Part shown: positions 12,399 to 22,619 of the stretch, in pieces
How the letters are laid out: each line of letters starts with the position of its first letter
Position numbering within the stretch: position 1 is the stretch's first letter
Source: Rhipicephalus microplus
Lineage: Eukaryota > Arthropoda > Arachnida > Ixodida > Ixodidae
Assembly: GCF_043290135.1 (NCBI RefSeq)
Contig: NC_134702.1
Span: 80,753,817-80,817,816 of the forward strand
Reading direction: 5' to 3'
Length of the DNA: 64,000 nucleotides
Notes under the pieces: generated by a model
What the model saw: only the letters and a program-made list of their open reading frames with translations
What the model was told of the DNA's origin: nothing
The model's database searches: none
Position numbers and translations under genes: made by a program

Positions 12399-12414
12399 GT
12401 TTTACTCACTCGTA

Positions 12415-12730
12415 ACGATTTAATATTATCATCAGGTCTATCTTGGAACCTAGAAGTTGCAGGTCTACCTTGGAACCCGAGATTTGAAGGCGTTCACAAA
12501 TCCGTGAACTGGCGTTCGCTGGTGCAACGCTGAGGGTCGAATAAACTTCGCTCGGAGTATGTCTGTATATTCGCGTTCGCATCTCACAACGATTCGCGAT
12601 ACGAACTTTACGGTAGAAGCAAAGCGCTTCTTGTAAGGCTCATTCAGTACCTTAGGCATTCCATTATAGCATTGTTTCAATCGTTCTCGACGCAACTTCT
12701 CCGTCTCCGTCTTGTGTTTGCCTTGAATTT
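12415..12730. other. Spacer between LINE and CATA array
   Basis: No gene is recognised. The minus-strand frame here is simply the extension of the frame through the CATA array. Confidence 0.4.
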
Positions 12731-12976
12731 CATACATACATACATACATACATACATACATACATACATACATACATACATACATACATACATACATACA
12801 TACATACATACATACATACATACATACATACATACATACATACATACATACATACATACATACATACATTCGTACATACATACATACATACATACATACA
12901 TACATACATACATACATACATACATACATACATACATACATACATACATACATACACACATACATACATACATACA
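12731..12976. repeat. Tetranucleotide microsatellite (CATA)n, ~246 bp
   Basis: About 60 units of CATA, with interruptions near 12869 (ATTCGTACA) and 12953-12961 (CACACA). Open on both strands, so it generates spurious Tyr-Val-Cys-Met and Ile-His-Thr-Tyr repeats that are not proteins. Confidence 0.98.
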
Positions 12977-14209
12977 TTAAATTTTAACTCTTAATCGAAG
13001 CACACCTTAATACAATTACGACACATGAATACCTCTTAGCTTCAGCATATTACGACTTCTTTATTTAGGCTAGTTTTCACGCTTACTTGTGTTTGTATGA
13101 CTTTAGACCGCTGGCGTGAGTAAGGCGTACGTTGCGCGCCACGCCTGCCGAGTTCTAAAGCTTATTCGCAGGATTTCGATTGTTGGGTTGCTTAGCGTAC
13201 TCTGTTTCACTTGACCGTAAAAACCAGGCAATACTATGCTTCTTCGCACTTATATTTTACTAGCAATGTTCTGCAACGTGTTTATTGAGCTGTTTGTAGC
13301 ACTCTACGTAAACACAAGGAGTAGCATGCCTCAGTTGCCGTAAGACAATTCAGAGAGAGGACAAGAGTAGGTAAGGTTCATCACACCAAAGCGAGTCATT
13401 ACGAAAGTTCGAAAAGGTGTACATTAAACATACGTCAAAAGGGTCACAAGCCAACAAAGGTCACAAGCCAAAATTTAGAATACGAATGCAATGAAAAAGA
13501 GTACGTCATAGAGTTTTCCACAGAACGTTTCCGTTGGTTTTCTCGCGAAGGGCGTTGGACAGATGAGCTGGCAACATCGCACGACGAGAACGAAATGAAA
13601 GCCAAGCGATACACACCGTGATGCTATCCGAATAAATAAGAACCGAAAAGACTAGCTGCCGTATCACGAGGCAGATGCATTTGCAAATTGGAGGGTGCGC
13701 CGGCAGTCTCTGTCTCATGCATCGACTGGACGCGGAACGCTGTATTCGCGTACGCAGTGATGCGAAAGAAAGGCGGGTGGGGGGGGGGGGGGCGGGGGAG
13801 GCTGACATCACTGGTGTGCTCGGTCGTGCGTTTGCGCCAATGTTTGTCATTCTGTCACATAACGAAAGGGGTCGCGGTGTTTACTACGTGCCGGTGTTGC
13901 CTCTGCGTGCCGATCATTGTTTGGCGTGCCCTACAAATTCGTGGAGAGAAACAGACGACGGATCGGTGCTGTCCGCGCTGAAGTTGCTTTTTATGTGGGC
14001 CGCATCTCTGCTATCGCTTGACCTTGCAAGAGACCAGCCTGACTTTTTCATGTACTGGGACCAACCGCGGTTGGAGACCAGGGGCTTTTGTTACACTTGT
14101 CGGGAAACGCGTGTCACTCTTATGCCCCACAGTCCTAGGGTATATGCGATCAGCTACTTCTTGGTGCACGCCCCGATATACTGACGTTTCGCATCAACAA
14201 GTACGAGCA
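12977..14209. other. No supported gene; spacer with G run
   Basis: No known family is seen. A plus-strand open frame covers 13675-14184 (about 169 codons) but spans a G-rich run at about 13777-13800 and has no recognisable domain. I do not call it. Confidence 0.4.
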
Positions 14210-14271
14210 TTAACCAGCCTATAGGCAGCCGGCTTGCAGGGTAGCAAACCAGCTGCCTATAGGCTGGTTAA
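14210..14271. repeat. 20-bp perfect inverted repeat, 22-bp loop
   Basis: TTAACCAGCCTATAGGCAGC at 14210-14229 is exactly complementary to 14252-14271. The right arm runs into TTAACCTCCCTGCC, part of a dispersed motif also seen (opposite strand) near 16455, 19820, 26700 and 35965. Confidence 0.9.
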
Positions 14272-14403
14272 CCTCCCTGCCATTCTTTTCCTCCTATTTT
14301 CCTTCCTTCTATCCTCCACTCTAGCCATTCGGCTTTCGCCTTCACAACAGCTTGGCAGTCTTTTTTTTTTTTTGTAGCCGCCATTTCTACAGTGGCGTAA
14401 TGC

Positions 14404-14634
14404 GCCACGCCGTGGTGGTCCAGTAGCTAAGGAACTTGGCTTCGGACCCGCAGGTCGCGGGATTTGAGCTCGGTGGCGGCGCCTGCATTTCCGATGCAGG
14501 TGAAAATGCTGCAGGCCCGCGTGCTCATATTGGAATGCGCATTAGGCAACCCCGAGGTGGTAAACATTTTCGGGGCTCTCCACTATGGTGTCTCTCATAA
14601 TCATATAATGGTTTTTGCACGTTAAACCCCACAT
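14404..14634 (+). repeat. Ruka-type SINE, full length, diverged
   Basis: Head GCCGTGGTGGTCCAGTAGCT, then box B region ATTTGAGCTCG (mutated), the GCATTTCCGATGCAGG body and a 3' end at GCACGTTAAACCCCACATTT. All parts are in order; several box B bases are lost. Confidence 0.9.
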
Positions 14635-14935
14635 TTCATCCTTTCCCTGTAGTGTCTGTTGTGAGTTACACGCATTTGTTGTTCTGTTGATTCAAATTCT
14701 GCTGTTTTCTTTATATCAATATGTTGTATTTAGTGGTATGGTGATGTGATGTAGAATTGGGGAATTTTCAATGTATTCCTGAATACTGATTCTTCACACA
14801 TAACTTATGCTCTTTACATAGTGTGAATAAAATTTTTGTAAGCATATAGGATGGCCCGAGTTTGGTAACACTTATAATGTTTTCGAGCACTTGTGAACAC
14901 TCCGATTTGAGCTAACTAAAAGGCCGAATTCAGCC

Positions 14936-15110
14936 GTTCCGTTGGTTATGGTGGAAGGTGGCATGACGTCAAGGGCGGTTGACAAAGTTGGGTGATGACT
15001 TCAAACCAGAGGCATCTTTAATTTCTGTCTTTCTTCCAACGAGTGCAGAAACGCACCCACGCAAGCAAAGTATCTGAAAATTTTCTTGATATTCCTAACT
15101 TTTATGGGTA
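14936..15110 (+). repeat. Dispersed repeat P, copy 1
   Basis: Shares an extended block with 31376-31560: TTGGTTATG at the left, then TCAAACCAGA and GAGTGC...GCACCCA, and TTTTCTTGAT at the right. It has no coding potential. Class unknown. Confidence 0.65.
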
Positions 15111-15642
15111 GCTAGATACAAATCAATATAATATTCGCATGCATAGATATCAACACTGTTTGTTCTGACTATACTCAAAAGAAAGTTGTAGGTCTCTTCG
15201 TCAGAGAAAATTAAACATTAATCTGAGAAAGCCTTAATGTTTGGCTTAGCTGTCTGGTAGAGGCAGTAGCACTTCGGCGTTAATGCACCCAGGTGTGTTT
15301 TTTGCGTTAACTCTGCGTTTCGGAGCGCTGTTGAAGCCGATATCAGAGGCCATTCAGAAAGAAAGCACGCGCTTGAGATTCGTTTCGCTGGATGCTGCAA
15401 TGATCCCAACATCTCACAAGAAAACCATCTACTCTTTCAGCAAACTCGTTCAATTACTTTTAATCAGTTATCCTCACAGTTGTTTGGCTTTTATTTAGAG
15501 TAAAAGTAGGCACCTGTGTCTTATCAATCCATCACTTGGAGTATAACCATCGATTCCGTGTCGAATTTGTTCTCTACAACGTTTTCTCTGATTATTGTGT
15601 GAAGCGGACATAACTGCTCAAACAGGAGCGCGAAAACAGGAG

Positions 15643-15800
15643 GAAAAAAACTTTATTCAAAGACCGGCGAGTTAGGGAGTGGCCCAATGGGCCCCGTTTA
15701 GGTTACGGCCAAGGGTCCCTGAATCCTGGCGGCTTCCTCGGCCCGCTGTATGGCTTGCATTTGATCTTCGAGGGCGAGGCGGAGCAGTGCGGCGTCCCAG
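15643..15800 (-). pseudogene. LINE 3' fragment (I-clade C-terminus and 3' end)
   Basis: The minus strand codes WDAALLRLALEDQMQAIQRA and then EEAARIQG. This is the acidic/Gln-rich C-terminus typical of tick I-clade ORF2 and parallels the tail of the element at 9495. It is followed by an AATAAAG-containing end near 15645. Only the last ~160 bp remain. The longer minus frame reaching 16009 is not supported beyond this part. Confidence 0.65.
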
Positions 15801-16055
15801 CACGTGCATAAGAAAAGAAAAGAGTGTGAGTCGTTTGTGCCGTTGATAATTGAATAACAGTGACAGCGGCGGTACACTTTAGCCTGTCGCGTGTCATTCA
15901 AGACATACGCGGATATGACTCTGTTGATTACACGTAGCTGTTGAGGTTCAAAGGATATGGTTACGGCGTCGAAATAAGTTGCTTGATACAAATGACTGGT
16001 GTCCGCCAAACTGCAAGCAAAGAAAGCAGATTCATTATTTCAAAAGAAGTGTAAT

Positions 16056-16292
16056 GATTGATATGTAGGGTTCAGCGTCCCAAAACTACCATATGAATAT
16101 GAGAGATGCCGTAGTGGAGGGCTCCGAAAATTTAGACAACATGGGGGTTTTGAACGTGCACTCAAATCGGAATACACGGACCTACGACATTTCCGCCTCC
16201 TTTGGAAATGCATCCACCGCAGTCGGGATTCCATCCCGTGACCTGCTGGTGAGCAACCGAGTACCTTAAGCCACTAGACCACCGCGATGGGG
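16056..16292 (-). repeat. Ruka-type SINE, full length, imperfect TSD
   Basis: A complete antisense copy from ATTGATATGTAGGGTTCAGC to ACCACCGCGATGGGG. Flanks AAAGAAGTGTAAT (16043-16055) and AAAGCAGTGTATT (16295-16307) match at 11 of 13 positions and are probably the aged TSD. Confidence 0.92.
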
Positions 16293-16444
16293 TAAAAGCA
16301 GTGTATTAACAAGACAACAAAAGAAATATACACGAGGAAAGACATGTTGTGCTGGGGCGCATTTCTTGTGCCGGAGTTTCTTCACGTTAATGAGTAATTC
16401 AGAAAGGCCATAAAAACAGACAGGGGTCCAAAGCAAGCTAAATA

Positions 16445-16530
16445 AACAATAGAAAGTTAACCAGGAAAAATCGGTAGTTGGTTACCCTGAATTGGGAAGA
16501 GTAAGGGAGGCGTGAAAGATTGAAAGAGAA
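16445..16530. repeat. Dispersed GTTAACC..GGTTACCC motif
   Basis: AAAGTTAACCAGG, then TTGGTTACCCTGAATTGGG and a purine-rich tail. Related blocks are at about 19800-19905, 26690-26775 and 35955-36005, and inverted at 14255-14330. Here it sits just past the 3' end of the LINE remnant at 16551-17470, so it may be a LINE 3' UTR; that is inference. Confidence 0.45.
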
Positions 16531-16550
16531 GGAGACAGTTTTGAACTGCA

Positions 16551-17470
16551 CTACAATGTTGTGCCAACAGCATCATTCAAGAGCAACAGAAGAACGTAGT
16601 CACTCAACTGCTGCGACTCGCTGCTCAGTCTTGTTCTTCCAAAAAAAAAAATAACAGCGGCAATTTCATCTTGGCAGTTCGCATTGACGTTCTGGTGGGT
16701 CAATGTCCTTGAATTTTGCTTTCTGTCAGAAGGCAAAAGGTGCAGCTGACCTAGCGTGGCTAGAGAGTAAAAGAGGGTGCACAGGACGTCTGTTATGGTT
16801 TCTTCACTTTTCATGTTTGCACTCGCTGACTTCACGCAATGGTCTATCAGCCATTCCTTTATCCAATCAATATAGAAACCCATTCCAAGTCAAAGGCAGA
16901 TGAGCTGAGTTGAAACACGTCTGATAGGCTTGATGGGATGGCAAACAGACGATTAGTATCCAAGTTCTGCTGGTGCCGGCTTGTAACTTTGGTGTTCTCT
17001 ACGTGCCCAAGGTTATATGACATTCTAGAACATGAATACCTTTTGCGACATCAAATCTGGATATCGGAAAAGTGGTACTGCTGATTCCATAGCTGATGAA
17101 TTACGCTGCTGCATTCATTTCATCATTGCCCTGGATGCCCCAATATCTTGACAACCAATAAAATCCTATATCGTATTTTTTCTGAATGCCTTCCTGGTAG
17201 TACTAATTTCTGCAAAGAGCTGTGCGTGCTGACTGGGTTGTAAAGGGGAAAGTTAACTTTGCGGGGCTGTTTAGCAGGTATAGAGCAAGGGCACCCGCAT
17301 TAAGTGGTTCCGCTGCTACAAACTCTAGAGCTGTATGGATGACTATAAGTCTAGCAAAGGTGGTTCATGTTGCATATTCCTCTTCGAGCTCTTGGAGCTT
17401 TTTGCTTTTGAGACAACCAACCTTGAAAGCTCAATGGAAGCCTCGGAAGAGGGAACCTGACTCCTATTAG
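16551..17470 (-). pseudogene. LINE RNase H and C-terminal remnant (I-clade)
   Basis: This minus-strand sequence is very degraded but ordered. About 17250-17400 resembles the RNase H segment containing HTALEFVAAEP. About 17118-17165 gives GFYWLSRYWGIQGNDEM, matching the 'W.P.HSGI.GNE.AD' block near the RNase H C-terminus with its His changed. About 16720-16880 gives SEETITDVLCTLFYSL, matching the final 'E...H.L..C..Y' block. Stops and frameshifts separate these pieces. No TSD was found. Identification rests on order plus short motifs. Confidence 0.6.
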
Positions 17471-17479
17471 CGTCCATAT

Positions 17480-19790
17480 AACAATGGTAAGTTGTAGAGT
17501 GAGTGTTATTGGCGTTATTTGTGGCTTAGCGCTACAAATAAGTTTAGTCGATCATTTCCTTCTTATATATTCATCAGTATTGCAAGATTTTGATAAACTC
17601 GTTCGCAATTGTTAAAAGTACTGTACTTTTTTAGTGCAACGAAATGTTAAACAGTATGAAATGCTCAGTGATTTCAGATAACGACAAGTTAGGCCTTTCA
17701 ATGTGCCTAACAGCTGACCACTTGAGCCAACACTGTGAAAAAGTGCGATTCTTTGCTGTCCCCTGGAGCAAAAAAAAAGACAAAAGAAACCACAGAAAAA
17801 AACAAATTACTGCTAAAGTTTTCTGCAGACCCAATGAATACGCTTGCGGCATATTTTTCACTGACAATGCACATATGTTTATTGCAAGGAACTAATTCGC
17901 ACGCTGAAAATTGCAGGCTGCAACGAACTTTGCGCCACTCAAGGGGCAAGCAAGGGTTCCCATAGCGCTTTTTTTCTACCACTGAGGTGATGTACAACAT
18001 TTTTAGAACGAAGGCCGCAAGCCAGGATACCGGTCACTCGATGTTTAAGTCACGTTTCTTTCTTTCAGATGACCTCGAGTGCTGGGCGTTCGGCGGGTTG
18101 TTCGCGGCATCTAGTGCGACAGCTTGGACGCTGTAGCAAGAAGAAAATAAGAGAGCAGGGTGTTTGTAGCACAAGCCTTACGTGCGGAAGCCGCGAAAGC
18201 AGATGTTCGCAGTGCTCGCAACCTTTGACGTAGACACGACGTGATATCACTGGTCATGTGAGAATCAAAGCTGTGATATTCATCACGTAAGTGGTGCCTC
18301 GTGACTGGACTCGATATGGGAGAACGCGCGTGCATGTGCGACGCCATTGTTGTCAGCTGTGTAGGTTAAACAATGAAGAGTTATCATGAATGAAATAAAG
18401 GCACCTCCATGAAACAGCGTGAATCGCGGTACTGACGTTCATGCTGGTCAGATTATCCAATTGGTTTTGTTCGGGATCCATGACACTCGAGATACGAGCG
18501 CGTAACAATATTTACGCGCTCGTATTTTGAGTAACATGTACTTATGAAGACCAGAATAAGAACATGATCTTATCTTCCGATGTCCCTGTGTGGTTATGCG
18601 GTTCTATTTAAAGAGTAATGATGATATTGCGTTACACAACTAGCCTTGCTATCTTATCTTATTTATATCACAAAAAACGACGTTGGGTGTTGTTCTTACG
18701 TGTACATTGTTTGGGGACATATAAAGGATTTTAATGAATTCACTTTAGATTATAAATCTCGTTGTGACCAAACATTTTTTGCTCGCAAACCATTATGGCC
18801 CGTTCGCACAACGCTGCCGTGACTGTTATTTTAGGTAGTGCCAAATAGCTCAATTTGTACTGTTCTCTATGGTTGATTTTTAATGCCGTTCTTTCTGACG
18901 GCGAAATCACCTTAAAACTATGTGAATATGTACAGGTTACCAGTTCATAGAACACACACAAACTTATATATATAAAAAGAGAGAGAGAGAGAGTAGGGAG
19001 ATAAGACATCCGTCGTAAACACGACTTAAATGCCGTTACACATAGCTGCGCTTGGACCATTGTCATTTTTTTCTGCATCAAGCCTCGTGTCCTTGAGCAT
19101 GCCAGAATAAGGGACAAAATCAAACACCGTGTAATCCATACCCAATAAATGGTAGCTAAAATACACAAAAAAAAATGCGTGGTGGATCACCTTACCGTGC
19201 AGTGCTTGATTTGTCGAGCTGTGTAAAGACTGAAAGGATCCTTAAACAAGCGGTGAAGTTACGAAAAAAGCGTGTTATTCTCTTCCAGGTTCTACGGTAT
19301 TTTGGATCCTTTCCATAACGAAAGTTCGTTCGCATGATGTCATTAGCAAAGCTCTCGATTCATTCGTATACCAGGGATATTATTTGGGTATTGTCGGCTG
19401 CCCTACTTGGCTTATCTTACGCGATCAACAAATTTTGTTTCGTACAATGCATTACAGACTGATCAAGTGGATGTAAAAGCGTGTATAGTGAAATTCCTGA
19501 TTGCCTGACATTGTATCAGTGTGTTTTCTGGAGAAACAAGTGGCGATGACGAGATAGAACCTGTACAAAAAGTGACAAAGGCAGCAGCAGCCTCTCTATT
19601 TCCGTTCAATGGAGAGCTCACTGTGCTTTTGTAGGCATCAGTATCAGTCGCAACTGCATCGGATATTGATGTCAATTGAAATGAGCTCACCCTCTTCCGT
19701 TCTTCTTCGAATATAGTTCTTGAACTTGAAGGAAGTGACATCAGAAGCGGACAGAAGCGCACAAATGAGCTGGTCGAACGTGAGGAGGAA
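17480..19790. other. No supported gene; spacer
   Basis: Nothing is recognised except a hairpin at 18492-18525 and a short GA run near 18979-18994. An antisense frame over 19463-19993 is Ser/Pro/Phe-rich, partly overlays the dispersed motif at 19800-19905 and is not called. Confidence 0.4.
18492..18525. repeat. 14-bp perfect hairpin, 6-base loop
   Basis: ATACGAGCGCGTAA (18492-18505) pairs exactly with 18512-18525, with loop CAATAT. No U-tract or gene end is adjacent, so I do not call a terminator. Confidence 0.85.
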
Positions 19791-19794
19791 GGAG

Positions 19795-19905
19795 GAGGAA
19801 GAAAGTTTAAGCGGAAAGACAGGGAGGTTAGCCAGTTTTTAGACCGGCTGGCTACCCTGTGCTGGGGAAAGGGGTGAGGGGGATGAAAGATGTTAAAAAG
19901 AAATC
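19795..19905. repeat. Dispersed motif: GGTTAGCCAG..GGCTGGCTACCC
   Basis: AGGGAGGTTAGCCAG, then GGCTGGCTACCCTGTGC and GGGGAAAGGGGTGAGGGG. Same family as the blocks near 16455, 26700 and 35965. A short stem can form between TAGCCAG and CTGGCTA. Confidence 0.5.
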
Positions 19906-20286
19906 TTGCGGTGAGGAATAGATAGTTACCATCGACCTCGTCGTGGTCTTCATGTTTAGACTCTATTCTACCAATTCTGCAGTCCAACACCAATTTAGAC
20001 GTCTACACCGTTCGCTTCTCAAAGGTGGACGTAGACAAGTCTGCACCAATGGTAGCTCATTCTAGACTGATGTCACGGGACGAATAGGCGATACCCCGCC
20101 TTCGGATAACATTGCTGGTAAATTACAGTGACGCAGACCAGTGCAAGAGCGGGGCTATTTCTTTACTCGTAGAGCCGGTCATTTGCCTCACTTCGGTCAG
20201 CTATAGGCGGTTCTTGGGTGGTATTCGACTACAGCTTCCTTAAAATTCGTAAAGGTCATATTACTATACGCGATTTTTGTCCCGAA

Positions 20287-20472
20287 AACATAATATAAGA
20301 GGAAAGCCGTAGCGGAGGGGTCTTGAAATTTCGACCACGTGGTGTCCTTTAACGTGCACTGTGTCGGACAGTGCCGGGCATCAAGAGTTTAGCCTCCATC
20401 GAAGTACTACTGCCGTGGGCGAGACCGAAACCATCACCGTTGGGTCAGCAGCCTAGCGCCTGGTACATTTAG
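20287..20472 (-). repeat. Ruka-type SINE, degenerate
   Basis: Antisense blocks remain in order: GAAAGCCGTAGCGGAGGGGTCTTG, TTTCGACCACGTGGTGTCC, TTTAACGTGCACTGTG and GGGTCAGCAGCCTAGC. Both ends are eroded. It abuts the left edge of composite repeat copy A. Confidence 0.7.
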
Positions 20473-21721
20473 GTATGCGAGTCCTCTTGACGTCAGATCC
20501 TTCAGGATTTTTCTGCGTCCGACGCTGTACATTTGAACGTGATAGCGCCTAAGAGCTCGTTTTGCAGAAATTCTGGTGTCGGCGTCGTTCATTGTGAACG
20601 AAAAATTATCATCTTATGCGTGACCCGAAAATTGAGAACATTGCGAATGAAGTGAATGAATGACGAAGAATTATGGTGCAGAGTGAGAACTGAGTCACGG
20701 TCGTTTGGGTGTGAATAGGGACCAAACGCGAGTCGTTTGCGTAGCAAGCGTATGTTCTACCACATGGCCACGCCTCTGCTTAGGAAGCCTGTGAAAATAC
20801 CTTCCTCTGCTAGGAAAGTGAAAGTTCCTTTCATACTTCCCAAACACACGCGTACTCTATACATGCTTCACAATGCAACATGAAATATTGCAGTCATAAT
20901 GCGTGGTACAAGCCTCCATTGCCAACGGTCCTCAGAATATGTGGTTATCTAAATGTCTCCGTGGTTAAAAGCCGGTACCCCACTACATAAGGCACACACG
21001 CTACCACGCCTATTCCCTCAGGACCACGTATATAGTGGGTGCATAGCACACTCGATAAAGTCTCATGTACTAAGTGTTTGAAATATGCATTTGGAACAAG
21101 ATGTCACTATCGCATTAAACTCCTAAAGGCGAAGCTCTGGGGCCCCCTGATTTTTTGCCTACCCCTGCTCAGCCGGCGTTCTCTAATAAAAGAGAAATCT
21201 ATACGGATACCGAAACGTAACTTTATTTTATTTTGAGCACAGACAGTGACCTGCTGATATTCAATATCTATTGAGCTGCGCTCGAATTTTGGGAGATCGA
21301 GAATGCTTGCGTGAAGTTCCTCCAAGGTATACACCTTACAATTTTACAACGAAATCTCTTATGAGATCACAACACGGTAGCGCGCAGTGCTGTAGTCCGC
21401 CGCCGCCACCGCTGGTGTCCGTAACCACTATCGGACAAAATAAAAAAAAACTCATTAGAAAACAATAAGCACATGTGGTGACACAGTTCGATTCAATGCA
21501 AAATTGCTTCGAATCACTGCGTGCGAGCCCAGCATTCTACCGCTAAGCCATGACAATGCTTGGGATTCATTCGCAAACTTGCCTTGGGCAAGCTTGATGT
21601 GCGGAAAATAATCGCGTTAATAGGAGAGATAAAGCGTTTTAAAACAGCAAATGAACAACCAGACGTCACAAAATGCGAATCGCGTAACCAGTGAGTTATC
21701 CAATGCTCCAAAACATTACAA

Positions 21722-22285
21722 AGTATCGTAGCATATCCACGCAGTGAATAATAATAAGTGGGGCGAGGCGTTCGTCAGCCGGTTCGTGCTTCCGTCTCTC
21801 CGTTCGTTCTTGCTTCCGTGCGTACGCACGACCTATCTGTGCGTTCATCCATGCGTCCGTCTGTCTGTCCGCGGGTCCCATCGTTTGTCCATCCATCCGT
21901 ACATTCGTCCGTTCATCCGTTCATCCGTCCATACGCTCGCACATCCGTCCATCTGTCCATTCATCTTTCAGTTTGTCTGTTCATCCATCCGTCCGTCCGT
22001 GCGTTCATCTAATGAATACTCTAAGTACTTCCATCTCACATCTCGCATCCCCTGGGGCGCATACCCACTCTGCGCGTCCGTCCATCCATCCGTCCGTCTG
22101 CTAGTCTGTCTGTCCGTCCGTCTATGCATCCATCCGGGCGTCCATTTAGTGAACACTCCAAGTACCGTCATCTTTCATCTCGCATCCTCTGTGGCACATA
22201 CCTGCTAGAGCGGGTATGTGTCACCGGTGCTACGTACGAAAACAACGGAGGAAGGACAGACCCTCACAATAAGAAGATTCAATCC
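21722..22285 (+). mobile_element. Microsatellite-carrying element inside copy A (copy 5)
   Basis: Begins with GTAGCATATCCACGCAGTGA and AAGTGGGGCGAGGC, then an imperfect CCGT/CATC array. Module M follows twice: TCTAAGTACTTCCATCTCACA at 22020 and TCCAAGTACCGTCATCTTTC at 22160, each after its own array. Copies B and C lack all of this at the same point. TACAA at 21717-21721 and 22286-22290 is a candidate short TSD. The right module (GGAGCTTCGCCCC) is not evident, so the copy may be truncated or a variant. Confidence 0.65.
21770..22150. repeat. Imperfect CCGT/CATC tetranucleotide array, two blocks
   Basis: The first block is about 21770-22010 and the second about 22072-22150, separated by a 60-bp non-repetitive module that recurs after the second block. 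Spurious Pro/Ser/Arg-rich frames arise here. Confidence 0.9.
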
Positions 22286-22619
22286 TACAAGCTTCTTCTT
22301 CATCATCTATCAACTGTGGCACATATCCACTCCAGGCGTATTCTAAATCGTCGTCAGTCCCTGAATGCAACTCACAATTTCCACGAAAATTTGTTGGAAG
22401 TGTTAGGCGAATATCACGATTCTCCGAAGAATGACGAAAAATAACATAGTAATGCCAGCCTACAACACAGAAATTATTATTATTTATGGCGCAGTGGGTA
22501 CCCAGTAAGTACTTCTGCTTTTACCCAAAGAGTGTTTAGAAAAGGCTCTGAAAGGCTGCTCTTTATGCTTTTGCTGTGAAACCATGGGTGCGTGGCTTGG
22601 TATTAAGGGCAGTCACTTT

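Larger units (their letters stand above)
9495..12401 (-). mobile_element. I-clade LINE, 5'-truncated, flanked by 13-bp TSD
   Basis: A 2.9-kb non-LTR retrotransposon on the minus strand. Its 5' truncation point is at 12401. Its 3' end reads AATAAAG and then a short CTA-rich tail ending at 9495. Both sides abut a perfect direct duplication, TTACTCACTCGTA (9482-9494 and 12402-12414), so the limits are exact. Domain order along the element is: linker upstream of RT, RT, connection, RNase H, and a C-terminal Cys/His region. The endonuclease and ORF1 were lost by truncation. Several stops and at least one frameshift make it inactive. Confidence 0.92.
20470..22610 (+). repeat. Composite repeat, copy A (with insertion)
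   Basis: A long repeat shared with 32870-35250 (copy B) and, inverted, 51430-52085 (copy C). Shared anchors with B include GTCAGATCCTTCAG, CGTGGTACAAGCSTC, GTGGTTAAAAGCC, GCACACACGCTAC and GCGAAGCTCT. It contains two antisense tRNA-like segments (about 20690-20780 and 21488-21560). Copy A alone is interrupted at about 21722-22285 by a microsatellite-carrying element; its own sequence resumes at CAAGCTTCTTCTTCATC. The right part continues through GCCTACAACACA to about 22580. It has no ORF of note. Class unknown. Confidence 0.8.

Noticed and set aside
12465..12980. Long open frames on both strands over 12465-12980
   Set aside because: They are translations of the CATA array (repeating four residues) and are open in several frames at once.
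13675..14184. A 169-codon plus-strand open frame
   Set aside because: Crosses a G run that supplies a Gly-rich stretch, has no domain I recognise, and nearby overlapping frames are also open. Not enough to call a gene.
18492..18525. A transcription terminator hairpin
   Set aside because: The stem is good, but there is no gene upstream and this is eukaryotic DNA, where such terminators are not used.
19463..19993. A 176-codon minus-strand open frame
   Set aside because: Ser/Pro/Phe-rich, partly overlying a dispersed repeat motif (19800-19905), with no conserved motif.
21770..22150. A Pro/Ser/Arg-rich protein over the CCGT arrays
   Set aside because: Direct translation of simple repeats; frames on both strands are open.
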